Shown: positions 1 to 8,588, counted from the stretch's first letter. The stretch: 64,000 nucleotides of DNA from Alteribacter keqinensis (GCF_003710255.1 NZ_RHIB01000001.1:682001-746000); one strand, 5' to 3'. Program-made: numbers and translations. The notes: generated by a model from the letters alone, not told the origin.

Positions 1-486
1 AGGATTCTTCATGAGTTTTCGGTTTACGTAAAAGAAGGCGATAACGCTTGGTCAGGTAAAGAATTGACTGAAGCGGCAGATATTGTCCACCGGGCGAAAA
101 GCATATCCCTTGATAACCTGGAAAATCACGTTTTGAGATACGAAGACCTTTACTATCATTATTTTAAAATGAGGGAAAAGCAGCTTGATATCATTGAACG
201 GATGATGCCATTGTTAACTTCTATTGACATTAAAGTAAAACAGGGGGAAATGATTGCGGATTTTCTTGAAGAACTGAGTGAAGGCGTCCATCCTGAGAAT
301 ACAGCTCACTTGTTTATTGAGAGGCTTGAAGAGCTGCAGGAGTCTTTTAAAGACATGGCTCTCCCGGAGACAAGAGATGAATTTGAGACCAGGTCGGCTC
401 TTCATCAGCTGATTAAAGAAATTGAGCAATACCTGATTATTAAAAGACAGTTCAAACCCAAAAAAGCCTACGCCATGTTTAAGTGA
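1..486 (+). CDS. yqjA: Aromatic acid exporter family protein, C-terminal part (5' end outside window)
   Basis: The reading frame is open from base 1 to the TAA at 484-486, so only the last 161 codons are present. The visible part is hydrophilic, helical and acidic, without membrane segments. It resembles the cytoplasmic C-terminal domain of the YqjA-type aromatic acid exporter family, whose missing N-terminal half would hold the transmembrane helices. In B. subtilis yqjA lies close to yqjD and yqjE, and homologues of both follow here, which supports the call. The substrate is not known from sequence. An apparent TTG start at 64 is internal and should not be used. Confidence 0.7.
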   Translation, partial: RILHEFSVYVKEGDNAWSGKELTEAADIVHRAKSISLDNLENHVLRYEDLYYHYFKMREKQLDIIERMMPLLTSIDIKVKQGEMIADFLEELSEGVHPENTAHLFIERLEELQESFKDMALPETRDEFETRSALHQLIKEIEQYLIIKRQFKPKKAYAMFK

Positions 487-542
487 ATACGAAACCGGTT
501 TTAGATGAATAGTAATAAAAAATCGGACCGGGGGCTGGTATT

Positions 543-1049
543 GTGATAAATGTGGTGTTAGCGTGTCTTCTGATTGTCTCGCCGGTCTGGCCGCTGGGAG
601 AAAACCCGCTTCCGGGAGATCCGTACGTGGTTGTGAATAAAGAACGTCATGAACTGGCTTATATATCCGAAGGGGAAATAAAAAGTATTTTTCCTGTTGC
701 CATTGGAAAGGAAGGCGATGATACTCCTGAGGGTGAATTCAACCTGCTTGTAAAAGCAGAGAATCCATACTACCGGAAAAAAGACATTCCGGGCGGAAGT
801 GAAAACAATCCTCTGGGAACAAGGTGGCTCGGTTTTGATGCGTTGAATACGGACGGAAGGATTTATGGTATTCACGGTACGAACAACCCTGAGTCCATCG
901 GCCGCGCGATTACTGCAGGATGCATCAGGATGAATAACGAAGATGTTGAGTTCCTGTTTCAGGAAGTGCCTGTGGGAATGAAAATTCTGGTGATAAACGA
1001 TTCCAGGACGTTTGAGGAAATTGGTATTGATTACGGGGCAATTGAATAG
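543..1049 (+). CDS. L,D-transpeptidase (YkuD family), short secreted or anchored form
   Basis: This 168-residue protein has a hydrophobic N-terminus (residues 1-18) that can act as signal or anchor, then a YkuD catalytic domain. The signature is clear: TPEGEF at 61-66, HGTN beginning at His111, and AGCIRM with the likely nucleophile Cys127 and Arg129. Such enzymes cross-link or modify peptidoglycan at meso-DAP outside the membrane, with Cys forming an acyl-enzyme. No LysM or peptidoglycan-binding domain is present, so it is a minimal version. The start is GTG at 543; a purine-rich GGGGGCTGG stretch just upstream can serve as ribosome site. A strong terminator follows directly. Confidence 0.85.
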   Translation: MINVVLACLLIVSPVWPLGENPLPGDPYVVVNKERHELAYISEGEIKSIFPVAIGKEGDDTPEGEFNLLVKAENPYYRKKDIPGGSENNPLGTRWLGFDALNTDGRIYGIHGTNNPESIGRAITAGCIRMNNEDVEFLFQEVPVGMKILVINDSRTFEEIGIDYGAIE

Positions 1050-1059
1050 GAACGAAAGA

Positions 1060-1106
1060 GAGGCTGCATCCAAAGAAGAACTCTTTGGATGCAGCCTCAT
1101 TTTATT
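1060..1106. terminator. Strong bidirectional terminator between ldt and the Prli42-like gene
   Basis: A perfect 16-bp stem (1060-1075 with 1083-1098, loop of 7) is followed by a T-rich run on the plus strand and preceded by an A-rich run. It can end both the L,D-transpeptidase transcript and the minus-strand small gene that ends at 1122. Confidence 0.85.
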
Positions 1107-1121
1107 CCCGATTTATTATTT

Positions 1122-1211
1122 TTACCACATTGTTGCTCCCATCATTACTGTACCAAGGAACATAATTGCAATCATCATATAAATAATGGCTTTGCGTGCT
1201 TTTCGGGGCAT
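1122..1211 (-). CDS. 29-residue membrane peptide resembling stressosome-associated Prli42
   Basis: A minus-strand ORF runs from ATG at 1211 to TAA at 1122. It encodes a basic N-terminus (MPRKARK) followed by about 22 hydrophobic residues rich in Met and Ile, ending in Trp. A full Shine-Dalgarno AAGGAGGT lies at 1220-1227, 8 bases before the start, which is strong evidence of translation. The architecture (short KK/RK-rich N-terminus, one membrane helix, about 30 residues) fits Prli42, the miniprotein reported to tether the stressosome to the membrane in Listeria and conserved in Bacillaceae. The family assignment is from memory of its general shape, so any single-pass miniprotein remains possible. 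Confidence 0.6.
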   Translation of the reverse strand: MPRKARKAIIYMMIAIMFLGTVMMGATMW

Positions 1212-1363
1212 AGGTGAATACCTCCTTACAAGAAGTCATATATCATATTTTAATAAAAATATCCGGTTTATACAAGGGGGCATCCAAAGGTACTGGTTAT
1301 GATAGGAACACATTGAATTTATTGACGAGAAGGAATTAACGGTGTCGAAATCGAAGTATAGTA

Positions 1364-1377
1364 TGTTAGCGCTTTCT
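1364..1377. promoter_or_regulatory. Candidate CcpA-binding cre site upstream of the mutase operon
   Basis: TGTTAGCGCTTTCT matches the cre consensus TGWAARCGYTWNCW at 13 of 14 positions and lies 37 bp upstream of the mutase start codon. This suggests glucose repression of the acyl-CoA operon, as expected for an odd- or branched-chain degradation route. No promoter hexamers were assigned with confidence here. Confidence 0.55.
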
Positions 1378-1413
1378 TTAACGCGGTTATTGATCTAAGG
1401 AGGTCACACACCT

Positions 1414-3060
1414 ATGAAAACAAAAGAGACGTCATATTTTAAGCAGTGGCAGGAAAAGACTGAAAATGAAACAGCGAAAAGACCGGAACGTTCTGAGCGT
1501 TTTGAGACATCATCCGCTATACCGGTAGACCGGGTGTATACACCTGATGAACTGACCGGTTCTTATGAAACGGAACTTGGCCTTCCCGGTGAATTTCCAT
1601 ATACGCGGGGAATCCGCCGTACGATGTACAGGGGGCGTCACTGGACGATGCGACAATATGCAGGGTTCGGGTCCGCAAAAGAAACGAACCGACGCTTCAG
1701 GTATCTTCTTGAACAAGGTCAGACAGGTCTGAGTGTTGCTTTTGACCTTCCTACTCAGATCGGGTACGATTCCGACGATGCAATGGCCCTTGGAGAAGTT
1801 GGGAAGGTCGGTGTTGCCATTGACTCACTGGAGGATATGGAGCAGCTTCTTGAGGGGATTTCCCTCGATAAAGTAAGTACTTCGATGACCATTAATGCCC
1901 CGGCAGCTGTCCTTCTGGCTATGTACATGGTTGTAGCAGAAAAGCAGGGAGTGCCGGCTGGAAAAATACAAGGGACCATACAAAATGACATTTTAAAAGA
2001 ATATATCGCACGGGGGACGTATATTTTCCCACCGAAACCTTCCATGAGACTCATAACTGATATCTTTTCATACTGTGCGGAACATGCGCCTAAATTTAAC
2101 ACAATTTCAATCAGCGGTTACCACATCCGGGAAGCGGGATCGAACGCCGTACAGGAACTGGCCTTTACTATTGCCAATGCGAAAGCCTATGTTGATGCAG
2201 CATTGGAGTCCGGGCTTGATGTTGATACATTTGCACCAAGACTTGCCTTTTTCTTTAACGGGCACAACCATTTCTTTGAAGAAGTGGCGAAATTCAGAGC
2301 TGCCAGACGGATGTGGGCGAAGATTATGAAAGAAGAGTATGGAGCAAAGAACGAAAAAAGCTGGCAGCTGAGATTTCATACACAAGTGGCAGGATCAACC
2401 CTCACTGCCCAGCAGCCGGATAATAATATTGTCCGTGTAGCTCTTCAGGCACTTGCAGCTGTAATGGGCGGTACTCAGAGCCTTCACACAAATGCCAAAG
2501 ATGAAGCTCTCGCTCTGCCGACTGAAGACTCAGCCAGAATTGCCCTTCGTACACAGCAGATTATTGCAAGCGAAACCGGCGTGGCCGACACGATTGACCC
2601 ATTGGGAGGCTCTTTTTACGTTGAATCCCTAACCGATGAGATGGAAAAAAGAGCGCAGGAATATATTAAGGAAATTGAAAACAGGGGAGGAGCCGTTGCG
2701 GCTGTTGACCAGCAGTATATGCAGCGTGAAATCCGCAGAACGGCTTATGAAACGCAGAAAAAGATTGAGAACGAACAGGAAATAGTGGTCGGGGTAAATA
2801 AATACCAGCTCGATGAAGAACCGGAGCCTGAATTACTTGAAGTGGACGAGAGCTTTGTAAGCGATCAGCATAACCGGCTGAATGAGCTCAGGGAAACCCG
2901 TGATAATACAAAAGTGAAAAAGGCACTGGAAGAGCTTAAATTTCATGCAGAAGGCAGCGCAAATCTTATGCCTTATATTAAAGAAGCCGTTAGAGAGTAC
3001 GCAACGGTCGGTGAAATCTGCAATACGTTGCGAGAGGTATTTGGAGAGTATCAAGGATAG
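1414..3060 (+). CDS. Adenosylcobalamin-dependent acyl-CoA mutase, large (catalytic) subunit, methylmalonyl-CoA mutase-like
   Basis: The 548-residue protein is the TIM-barrel catalytic half of an acyl-CoA mutase that rearranges the acyl carbon skeleton with B12. Conserved blocks include [17 protein letters not shown] (105-121), [17 protein letters not shown] (187-203) and SGYH with His237, the usual catalytic base partner. Arg200 sits where methylmalonyl-CoA mutases hold the carboxylate-binding Arg, while isobutyryl- and 2-hydroxyisobutyryl-CoA mutases have Gln. However the segment that reads RGPYxTMY in classical mutases reads RGIRRTMY (65-72) here, so the substrate is not certain. The B12 domain is not in this chain but in the next gene, a two-subunit layout. 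AAGGAGGT at 1398-1405 precedes the ATG. Confidence 0.85.
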   Translation: MKTKETSYFKQWQEKTENETAKRPERSERFETSSAIPVDRVYTPDELTGSYETELGLPGEFPYTRGIRRTMYRGRHWTMRQYAGFGSAKETNRRFRYLLEQGQTGLSVAFDLPTQIGYDSDDAMALGEVGKVGVAIDSLEDMEQLLEGISLDKVSTSMTINAPAAVLLAMYMVVAEKQGVPAGKIQGTIQNDILKEYIARGTYIFPPKPSMRLITDIFSYCAEHAPKFNTISISGYHIREAGSNAVQELAFTIANAKAYVDAALESGLDVDTFAPRLAFFFNGHNHFFEEVAKFRAARRMWAKIMKEEYGAKNEKSWQLRFHTQVAGSTLTAQQPDNNIVRVALQALAAVMGGTQSLHTNAKDEALALPTEDSARIALRTQQIIASETGVADTIDPLGGSFYVESLTDEMEKRAQEYIKEIENRGGAVAAVDQQYMQREIRRTAYETQKKIENEQEIVVGVNKYQLDEEPEPELLEVDESFVSDQHNRLNELRETRDNTKVKKALEELKFHAEGSANLMPYIKEAVREYATVGEICNTLREVFGEYQG

Positions 3061-3080
3061 GGGCAGAGGAGGTAATTCAT

Positions 3081-3929
3081 ATGAGAGAAAAAATAAGAGT
3101 ATTAATTGCAAAACCGGGACTGGACGGTCATGACAGAGGAGCGCTGGTCATTGCACAGGCATTAAGGGATGCAGGGATGGAGGTTATCTATACAGGGCTT
3201 CGCCAGTCACCAAAACAGATTGTCAGAGCAGCCTTGCAGGAAGATGTGGATGCCATTGGTCTTTCATGTTTATCCGGAGCTCATAACGTGTTATTCCCCG
3301 AGGTGCTGAAACTTTTAAAAGAAGAACAGGCTGAGGATATTATTGTGTTCGGAGGAGGGGTTATCCCTCATCAGGATGCAAAGAAACTGGAAGAAAACGG
3401 GATCAAAAAGATCTTTACACCTGGCACGTCAACGAAAGCTGTAGCCGCTTATATCGAACAGGCGGTCCGGGAAAAGCAGGGGTTATCAAAAGAACTTCTT
3501 GCACCGCCGTCAGGAGTTGATCACATCGGTATTGCAGTAAATGATATTGATGAAGCGATGACGTTTTATGCTGATCACCTTCATCTTAAAGCCGAGGCAG
3601 TAGTGGAAGTTCCGTCAGAAGGAGTAAGAGTCGCGTTTATTCCGGTTGGGAATACGAAACTGGAGCTTTTGGAACCTTTGGATGAAAAAAGTCCGGTAGC
3701 AGCTTTCCTGAAAAAGCGAGGGGAAGGGATTCATCATGTGGCCTTTTCTACAGGGTCACTGGAGGAACGCCTTGTGCAGCTTAAAAAAGAGGGGCTTCCT
3801 GTATTAAATGAAATACCCAAAACAGGAGCAGGCGGGTACCCTATTGCCTTTTTACATCCTAAAGCGGCCAACGGTGTACTTGTTGAACTTTGTGATCCGA
3901 CGAGAAAGGGAGAAGGTGTGAAGTCGTAA
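3081..3929 (+). CDS. Fusion of mutase B12-binding subunit with methylmalonyl-CoA epimerase-like domain
   Basis: Residues 1-135 form a B12-binding domain of the mutase small subunit: DGHDRG at 15-20 gives the base-on His17 ligand of cobalt, with GLSCLSG at 60-66 and GGGVIP at 91-96. After a short linker, residues 146-275 form a vicinal-oxygen-chelate domain of the methylmalonyl-CoA epimerase type, with candidate metal ligands His148, His218 or His219, and Glu269. The natural reading is that one chain supplies B12 to the preceding mutase subunit and also epimerises its product. The two activities are usually encoded by separate genes. The gene starts at ATG 3081 behind GAGGAGG, and its stop overlaps the next start (TAATG). 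Confidence 0.85.
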   Translation: MREKIRVLIAKPGLDGHDRGALVIAQALRDAGMEVIYTGLRQSPKQIVRAALQEDVDAIGLSCLSGAHNVLFPEVLKLLKEEQAEDIIVFGGGVIPHQDAKKLEENGIKKIFTPGTSTKAVAAYIEQAVREKQGLSKELLAPPSGVDHIGIAVNDIDEAMTFYADHLHLKAEAVVEVPSEGVRVAFIPVGNTKLELLEPLDEKSPVAAFLKKRGEGIHHVAFSTGSLEERLVQLKKEGLPVLNEIPKTGAGGYPIAFLHPKAANGVLVELCDPTRKGEGVKS

Positions 3930-5479
3930 TGGACATGTATGATAAGATTAACGAACTTTATGATAAACGGCGGGCAATTGAGCTCGGCGGTGGGGACGAA
4001 CGTATTGAGAAACAGCATGAAAAAGGAAAGCTGACTGCCAGAGAAAGAATCGATCTCCTTCTGGACGAAGGCACATTCGTTGAATTAAACCCCTACATTG
4101 AGCACCGGTGCCTGGATTTTGGCATGGAGAAAGGATCGGCTCCCGGAGAAGGTGTTGTTACCGGATACGGGAAAGTTAACGGCCGGCTTATTTTTCTTTT
4201 TGCCCAGGATTTTACTGTCTATGGAGGAGCCCTTGGAGAAATGCATGCTAAAAAAATTGCCAGTGCCATGGACCTTGCAGTAAAAAACAAAGCACCTTTT
4301 GTCGGCCTGAATGATTCAGGAGGCGCCAGAATTCAAGAAGGGGTACTTTCCCTTGATGGTTACGGGCATGTTTTTTACCGTAACTCTATTTATTCAGGTG
4401 TAATCCCTCAGATCAGTGTCATCCTGGGGCCTTGTGCAGGAGGAGCTGTGTACTCTCCTGCCATTACAGATTTTGTCTTTATGGTTGAAAAAACAAGCCA
4501 GATGTTTATTACAGGACCGAAAGTCATCCAGACAGTAACAGGAGAGCAGATCAGTGCAGAGGAATTAGGCGGCGCCTCTGTTCACGGCTCGATCAGCGGA
4601 AACGCTCATTTTTCCTGCGAGTCGGAACAAGCTGCCCTGAGTCAGGTGAGAGACTTACTCGGTTACTTGCCGCAGCATAATGAAGAGAAGCCTCCACGGC
4701 AGGAGCATAATGGTAATAAGGACGATTTTCTCTACGATCTGCCGGATGTGGTACCTTTTGATCCTGCAAGGCCTTATGATGTCAGGAAGGTTCTTGAAAT
4801 GGTTGTGGATGAAGGGTCTTTTATGGAGGTTCAAAAATCATTTGCCAAAAATGCAGTGGTTGGTTTCGCAAGAATCGACGGCCGCTCAGTCGGTCTCGTT
4901 GCAAACCAGCCAAAAGTAATGGCCGGGGGACTGGACATTGACTCTTCTGACAAGATTTCCAGATTCATCAGGATGTGCGACTGTTATAACGTTCCTCTGA
5001 TCACGTTTGAAGATGTTACAGGATTTTTCCCAGGGGTAAAACAGGAGCATGGCGGTATAATCCGTCACGGTGCAAAAATTCTTTACGCTTACTCGGAGGC
5101 AACTGTACCAAAGATTACGGTCATAACGAGAAAAGCGTACGGAGGTGCTTATGTTGCCTTGAACAGTAAAGCCATCGGTGCAGATCTGGTATTTGCCTGG
5201 CCGAATGCTGAAATTGCTGTTATGGGGCCTCACGGTGCGGCAAATATTATCTTTGCAAAAGAGATTAACGAAAGTGAACAACCGGAGGAAACAAGACAAA
5301 ATAAGATTGAGGAGTACAGGGAGAAATTTGCCAACCCATACGTTGCAGCAGCTAATGGAATGGTGGACGATGTCATCGATCCCCGTGAAACAAGGCAGAA
5401 ACTTATTCAGAGTCTCGAAATGCTTGAAAGAAAATCAGAGGACCGTCCTAAAAAGAAGCACGGGAATATCCCGTTGTAG
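3929..5479 (+). CDS. yqjD: Acyl-CoA carboxylase carboxyltransferase (beta) subunit, propionyl-CoA carboxylase-like
   Basis: The 516-residue protein has the two-crotonase-fold carboxyltransferase architecture. Visible motifs are SGGARIQEG (130-138) and the acyl-CoA/biotin pocket segment GPCAGGAVYSPAITDF (167-182) in the N half, and an AYGGAYVALNSK block in the C half. It would transfer carboxyl between carboxybiotin and an acyl-CoA, most likely propionyl- or methylcrotonyl-type given the mutase and epimerase just upstream. No biotin carboxylase or biotin carrier gene is in the window, so the partner subunit must be elsewhere. Translationally coupled to the upstream gene by a one-base overlap. 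Confidence 0.9.
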   Translation: MDMYDKINELYDKRRAIELGGGDERIEKQHEKGKLTARERIDLLLDEGTFVELNPYIEHRCLDFGMEKGSAPGEGVVTGYGKVNGRLIFLFAQDFTVYGGALGEMHAKKIASAMDLAVKNKAPFVGLNDSGGARIQEGVLSLDGYGHVFYRNSIYSGVIPQISVILGPCAGGAVYSPAITDFVFMVEKTSQMFITGPKVIQTVTGEQISAEELGGASVHGSISGNAHFSCESEQAALSQVRDLLGYLPQHNEEKPPRQEHNGNKDDFLYDLPDVVPFDPARPYDVRKVLEMVVDEGSFMEVQKSFAKNAVVGFARIDGRSVGLVANQPKVMAGGLDIDSSDKISRFIRMCDCYNVPLITFEDVTGFFPGVKQEHGGIIRHGAKILYAYSEATVPKITVITRKAYGGAYVALNSKAIGADLVFAWPNAEIAVMGPHGAANIIFAKEINESEQPEETRQNKIEEYREKFANPYVAAANGMVDDVIDPRETRQKLIQSLEMLERKSEDRPKKKHGNIPL

Positions 5480-5539
5480 GACATTTGATGGTTCCTTTGA
5501 TATACTAAAAATGAAATAAGGCATATTGGAGGCTTTTAC

Positions 5540-6655
5540 ATGATTAACAAACAGCGTTTAGTTGATGAGTTTAAAGAGCTGGTTCAAATTGATTCCGAAA
5601 CAAAATATGAAACAGCAATTGCAAAAGTACTTAAGGAAAAATTCGAGGCTCTCGATGTACACGTGAAAGAAGATGATACTATTTCTGTCACAGGACATGG
5701 AGCTGGAAACCTCATCTGCACACTTGAAGGAAAAAGTGATACAGATCCGATTTACTTTACCTCACATATGGATACGGTTGTACCGGGGAAAGGTGTGACT
5801 CCCGTTGAGGAAGATGGCTACATAAAATCTGACGGAACTACTATTCTTGGTGCTGATGACAAAGCGGGACTGGCTGCGATGTTTGAAGCAATCCGCGTTC
5901 TTGAGGAAAATAACATTGAGCATGGGACAATCCAATTTATTATTACCGTAGGAGAAGAATCCGGTCTTGTAGGGGCAAAAGCTCTTGATCCAACGGATAT
6001 CATTGCAAAATATGGGTTTGCACTCGACAGTGACGGAGAAGTCGGAAACATTATTATTGCAGCGCCCACACAGGCAAAAGTTAAAGCGACCGTTTACGGA
6101 AAAACAGCTCACGCCGGTGTAGCTCCTGAAAAGGGGGTTTCAGCCATCACAATTGCATCCAAAGCGATTGCCCGTATGCCTCTTGGACGTATTGACGAAG
6201 AAACGACAGCAAACATTGGGCGTTTTGAAGGTGGAAGCCAGACAAATATTGTCTGTGATCGTGTTGATATCCTTGCAGAAGCACGTTCTCTTGTGGGTCA
6301 TAAAATGGAAGAACAAGCAGCCAAAATGAAAGCGGCTTTTGAAGAAGCTGCAAATGAAATGGGCGGCAAGGCAGAAGTAGACATCGATGTGATGTATGCA
6401 GGTTTTAAACACGAAGACGGCGACGCCATTGTTGAAACGGCGAAGCGTGCTGCAAAAGCTGTGGGGAGAGAACCTAAATTGCTTCAAAGCGGCGGCGGCA
6501 GTGATGCCAACATTATTGCAGGTCACGGCGTTCCAACCATTAACCTTGGCGTAGGGTATGAGGAAATTCATACTACCAATGAACGTATGCCGATTGAGGA
6601 ATTAGTTAAAACGGCCGAACTTGTTGTTGCTCTTATTGAAGAAGCAGCCAGATAA
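5540..6655 (+). CDS. yqjE: M20/PepT-like metallopeptidase
   Basis: This 371-residue protein is a zinc-dependent M20-family peptidase of the PepT-like group (B. subtilis YqjE type). Metal ligands are visible as His76 in TSHMDTV, Asp106 in GADDKAG and the Glu139/Glu140 pair in GEESG. The dimerisation insert follows (about 180-290) and a further GGGSDAN block near the C-terminus supports the fold. It likely acts as a cytosolic aminopeptidase on small peptides. It lies 60 bp after yqjD with its own ribosome site (GGAGG about 7 bases before ATG), and may be the last gene of the operon. Confidence 0.85.
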   Translation: MINKQRLVDEFKELVQIDSETKYETAIAKVLKEKFEALDVHVKEDDTISVTGHGAGNLICTLEGKSDTDPIYFTSHMDTVVPGKGVTPVEEDGYIKSDGTTILGADDKAGLAAMFEAIRVLEENNIEHGTIQFIITVGEESGLVGAKALDPTDIIAKYGFALDSDGEVGNIIIAAPTQAKVKATVYGKTAHAGVAPEKGVSAITIASKAIARMPLGRIDEETTANIGRFEGGSQTNIVCDRVDILAEARSLVGHKMEEQAAKMKAAFEEAANEMGGKAEVDIDVMYAGFKHEDGDAIVETAKRAAKAVGREPKLLQSGGGSDANIIAGHGVPTINLGVGYEEIHTTNERMPIEELVKTAELVVALIEEAAR

Positions 6656-6866
6656 AACAAGGTTAAGAGTGTGGATTCAGTTAAAAGGCAAGAAGAAAGA
6701 AGTTGTCTTAAAAGGTCACTGCAGGAGAAAACCCATTCCTGCCGAGCTTTTTAAATGGCTGTTTTTGGAAAAAATGCTCCTTTCGTGAACGGGATAATAA
6801 AGCCAGTGCCCGAGACTCCTGGGGGAGTAGGGGGCCAGAAAAGACCCCGCAAAGCTTTAGGAGGCC

Positions 6867-7141
6867 ACTGAAAAAGTCGAAGTCCGATTATAAGGTCACC
6901 ACTTTAGGGCTCTGATTGCAACATAAAGTGGGTTTTGATTTTTTGATGTGCTAAAAGTCATTGTCGTTATAAAAACAGTATTGATTGGAGCGAATGCGCA
7001 ACACTACTTCGGGAAAAGCCAGTTCCGGGGAGACCCCGCAAGCGCGCAGCGCTGAGGATCGAGCCGCCCGCGGAAAGTGCAATGAGCGGAAATCAACACC
7101 TGACTTTTCTGAGTCTATTTTAAAAAAAGTACTTTTTCAGT
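6867..7141. repeat. 275-bp inserted element with 11-bp terminal inverted repeats, flanked by GGCC
   Basis: ACTGAAAAAGT at 6867-6877 is the perfect inverse of 7131-7141. Including the GGCC on each side the inverted match is 15 bp, so GGCC may be a 4-bp target duplication or part of the repeat. There is no transposase inside, so this is a non-autonomous, MITE-like element lodged in the R2 repeat. Confidence 0.55.
6981..7097. repeat. Dispersed repeat family R1, copy inside the 275-bp element
   Basis: The unit begins TTGATTGGAGCGAATGCG, has a GC-rich middle (GGGGAGACCCCGC, CCGCGGAAAG) and ends GCGGAAATCAAC, so its ends are inversely related. Related copies or fragments are at 16369-16437, 33466-33542, 41199-41258, 49454-49529 and 50353-50884. 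Confidence 0.6.
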
Positions 7142-7280
7142 GGCCTCGCGAAGCATGAGGGGGCTTGCCAGCACCACCGCAGAAATCGGAGGGCACGTAG
7201 GCTTTATGTGTTTAGATCAATAGCAACAAACTATACGAAAGCAGCTTTTTAAATAGAGCAGGGGCTCCACTAATTGCTTC

Positions 7281-7330
7281 GAGGTTGACTAAAAAGGTAA
7301 ATTTTACCTTTTTAGTCAACCTCTTTTTGT
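7281..7330. terminator. Hairpin of repeated family R3
   Basis: A perfect stem of about 20 bp (GAGGTTGACTAAAAAGGTAAA with its inverse) is followed by TTTTTG. It is one of at least seven related hairpins in the window and can act as an intrinsic terminator in both directions. Confidence 0.8.
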
Positions 7331-7497
7331 TATCTTTTTACTATATCGGGTAAACAGTAGAGAACACCTCGTGTGGAGTTGTGCATTTGTGAAAAAGTGT
7401 GACATTTTGTGGTATTCGACACGCCATTTGGCGAAATATGGTATTATATTTAAGAATCTTTTCTATATAAACTTTTAGGCTAAGGAGAAGTGACCCC

Positions 7498-8007
7498 ATG
7501 ACAGTGAGTCGGAATAATCATCTTTTAATGAATTATATCAGAGGCATGGCAAAAACACTGGAAGAAGAATGGCAGACCAGTGCGCGGGATCTAGGTCTCA
7601 CATTAGCTGAACAACATATTATGTGGATCGTATACTTAGAAGAAAAAGCATCAATTTCAAGAATAGCCAAGGTAGGACTGTGGGACCGTTCCACAGTAAT
7701 GCAGGTTATTAAACGGCTGGTGGGTAAAGGGTACGTTAAGGTGTTAAAAGACGACAGAGATTTACGGGTCTCATATGTCATTCTGACTGAGGAAGGCAAA
7801 GTCAAACGTCAGCAGACACAAAAAGAATCCTTTGAGCTGTTTGATTTCATAGAGGAATACCAAAAGAAAAACCCTGGATTTATGGAGCAGCTGGTATCAT
7901 TCCACCGGGAAGCGAACCGCCATTTTCATGGTGATGAATTTGTAGACTGGGTAGAAACAACAACGAAGGAGTATGACATTAAAACATCAGCCTCCGGAAA
8001 AGCCTGA
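7498..8007 (+). CDS. MarR-family transcriptional regulator, Hpr (ScoC)-like
   Basis: The 169-residue protein has a winged-helix MarR domain spanning about residues 35-105. The segment QHIMWIVYLEEKASISRIAK lines up well with the HHILWIAY...ASISEIAK segment of B. subtilis Hpr/ScoC, and the wing follows (DDRDLRVSYVILTEEG). Hpr represses protease and transition-state genes in B. subtilis; the same role here is inference. It is shorter than Hpr (203 residues) at the C-terminus. GGAGAAG lies just ahead of the ATG. It stands alone between a strong terminator and an apparently empty stretch. Confidence 0.65.
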   Translation: MTVSRNNHLLMNYIRGMAKTLEEEWQTSARDLGLTLAEQHIMWIVYLEEKASISRIAKVGLWDRSTVMQVIKRLVGKGYVKVLKDDRDLRVSYVILTEEGKVKRQQTQKESFELFDFIEEYQKKNPGFMEQLVSFHREANRHFHGDEFVDWVETTTKEYDIKTSASGKA

Positions 8008-8179
8008 TTTTTTAATTATCGAAGATGCCTATATTCAGAAAAACGGACTCTTAGTGCTGAACCTGTTCAAGTGCTGATTGATGGTGCCAGAGGGAAGTCC
8101 CAGGCTTACTTGTACAATATGAGTGCTCAGTGACAGAAATATTATCATTAGGCGTTTATTCTAGAGAGGAAACAAAAAA

Positions 8180-8217
8180 AGAGCCGACGGCTGCTTATTG
8201 AAGCAGTCCGACTGGCT
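8180..8217 (-). terminator. Terminator overlapping the 3' end of the small minus-strand gene
   Basis: On the minus strand GAGCCAGTCGGACTGCTT pairs with AAGCAGCCGTCGGCTC (small bulge) and is followed by seven T. The TAA of the gene lies in the loop, so the hairpin includes its last codons. Confidence 0.65.
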
Positions 8218-8395
8218 CTATCAGTTCTCCGTATTCCAGAGACTCAAGGATTAACTCCTCAGAATAACCTATCTTATCTGATAGTTGCTCTATAGAGGGT
8301 GAAGGCCATTCGTTTTCCGCGTAGTGGGTCACAGTTTCCACAATAAGGTAAAGAACAGAATCATAGATGGTCTGGTTTCGGACAATTTCCGTCAT
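8195..8395 (-). CDS. Small conserved-looking acidic protein with a sigma-region-like helix-turn-helix
   Basis: I do not recognise the family. The 66-residue product has a ribosome site (AAAGGTGG, 9 bases before ATG) and its own terminator, so it is probably real. The segment PSIEQLSDKIGYSEELILESLEYGE (about 33-57) resembles the helix-turn-helix of sigma-70 region 3, where the text VPTVNEIAKSLDMSPEDV appears in this window's own SigF. It could be a small DNA- or RNA polymerase-binding protein, but this is only a pattern-level resemblance. Confidence 0.55.
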   Translation of the reverse strand: MTEIVRNQTIYDSVLYLIVETVTHYAENEWPSPSIEQLSDKIGYSEELILESLEYGELIEPVGLLQ

Positions 8396-8588
8396 TTTCG
8401 ATGACCACCTTTCATGTGGGTTTTATCTATCATAACATACTTTACCATTCATGAAAGCCCTAAGCTGTTATTCATAGGATTCAAGACATTCTTTCATTAA
8501 ATGCAGGGGTGTTTTTTTATGTCCGGGAACTTCCATCATTTGATTTTTTCCGCAGGGAGACGCATGATGGAGGGAGGAGGGAATCACC

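Larger units (their letters stand above)
6799..7206. repeat. GC-rich dispersed repeat (family R2), interrupted copy
   Basis: The outer ends are imperfect inverted repeats (AAAGCC..GTGCCC at 6799 against GGGCAC..GGCTTT ending near 7206). The right half, with ACCACCGCAGAAA and GGAGGGCACGTAGGCTTTA, resembles copies at 50627-50802 and 56405-56522. The copy is split between 6866 and 7142 by another element. Confidence 0.6.
6656..7280. other. Gene-free stretch filled by nested dispersed repeats
   Basis: No convincing ORF is present. About 6799-7206 is a GC-rich dispersed repeat whose middle is split by a second element (6867-7141) that itself carries a third repeat (6981-7097). The remaining sequence (6656-6798 and 7207-7280) shows nothing recognisable. 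Confidence 0.6.

Noticed and set aside
558-1100. 180-codon antisense ORF opposite the L,D-transpeptidase
   Set aside because: It lies opposite a clear enzyme gene, runs through the terminator, and its product has no recognisable pattern.
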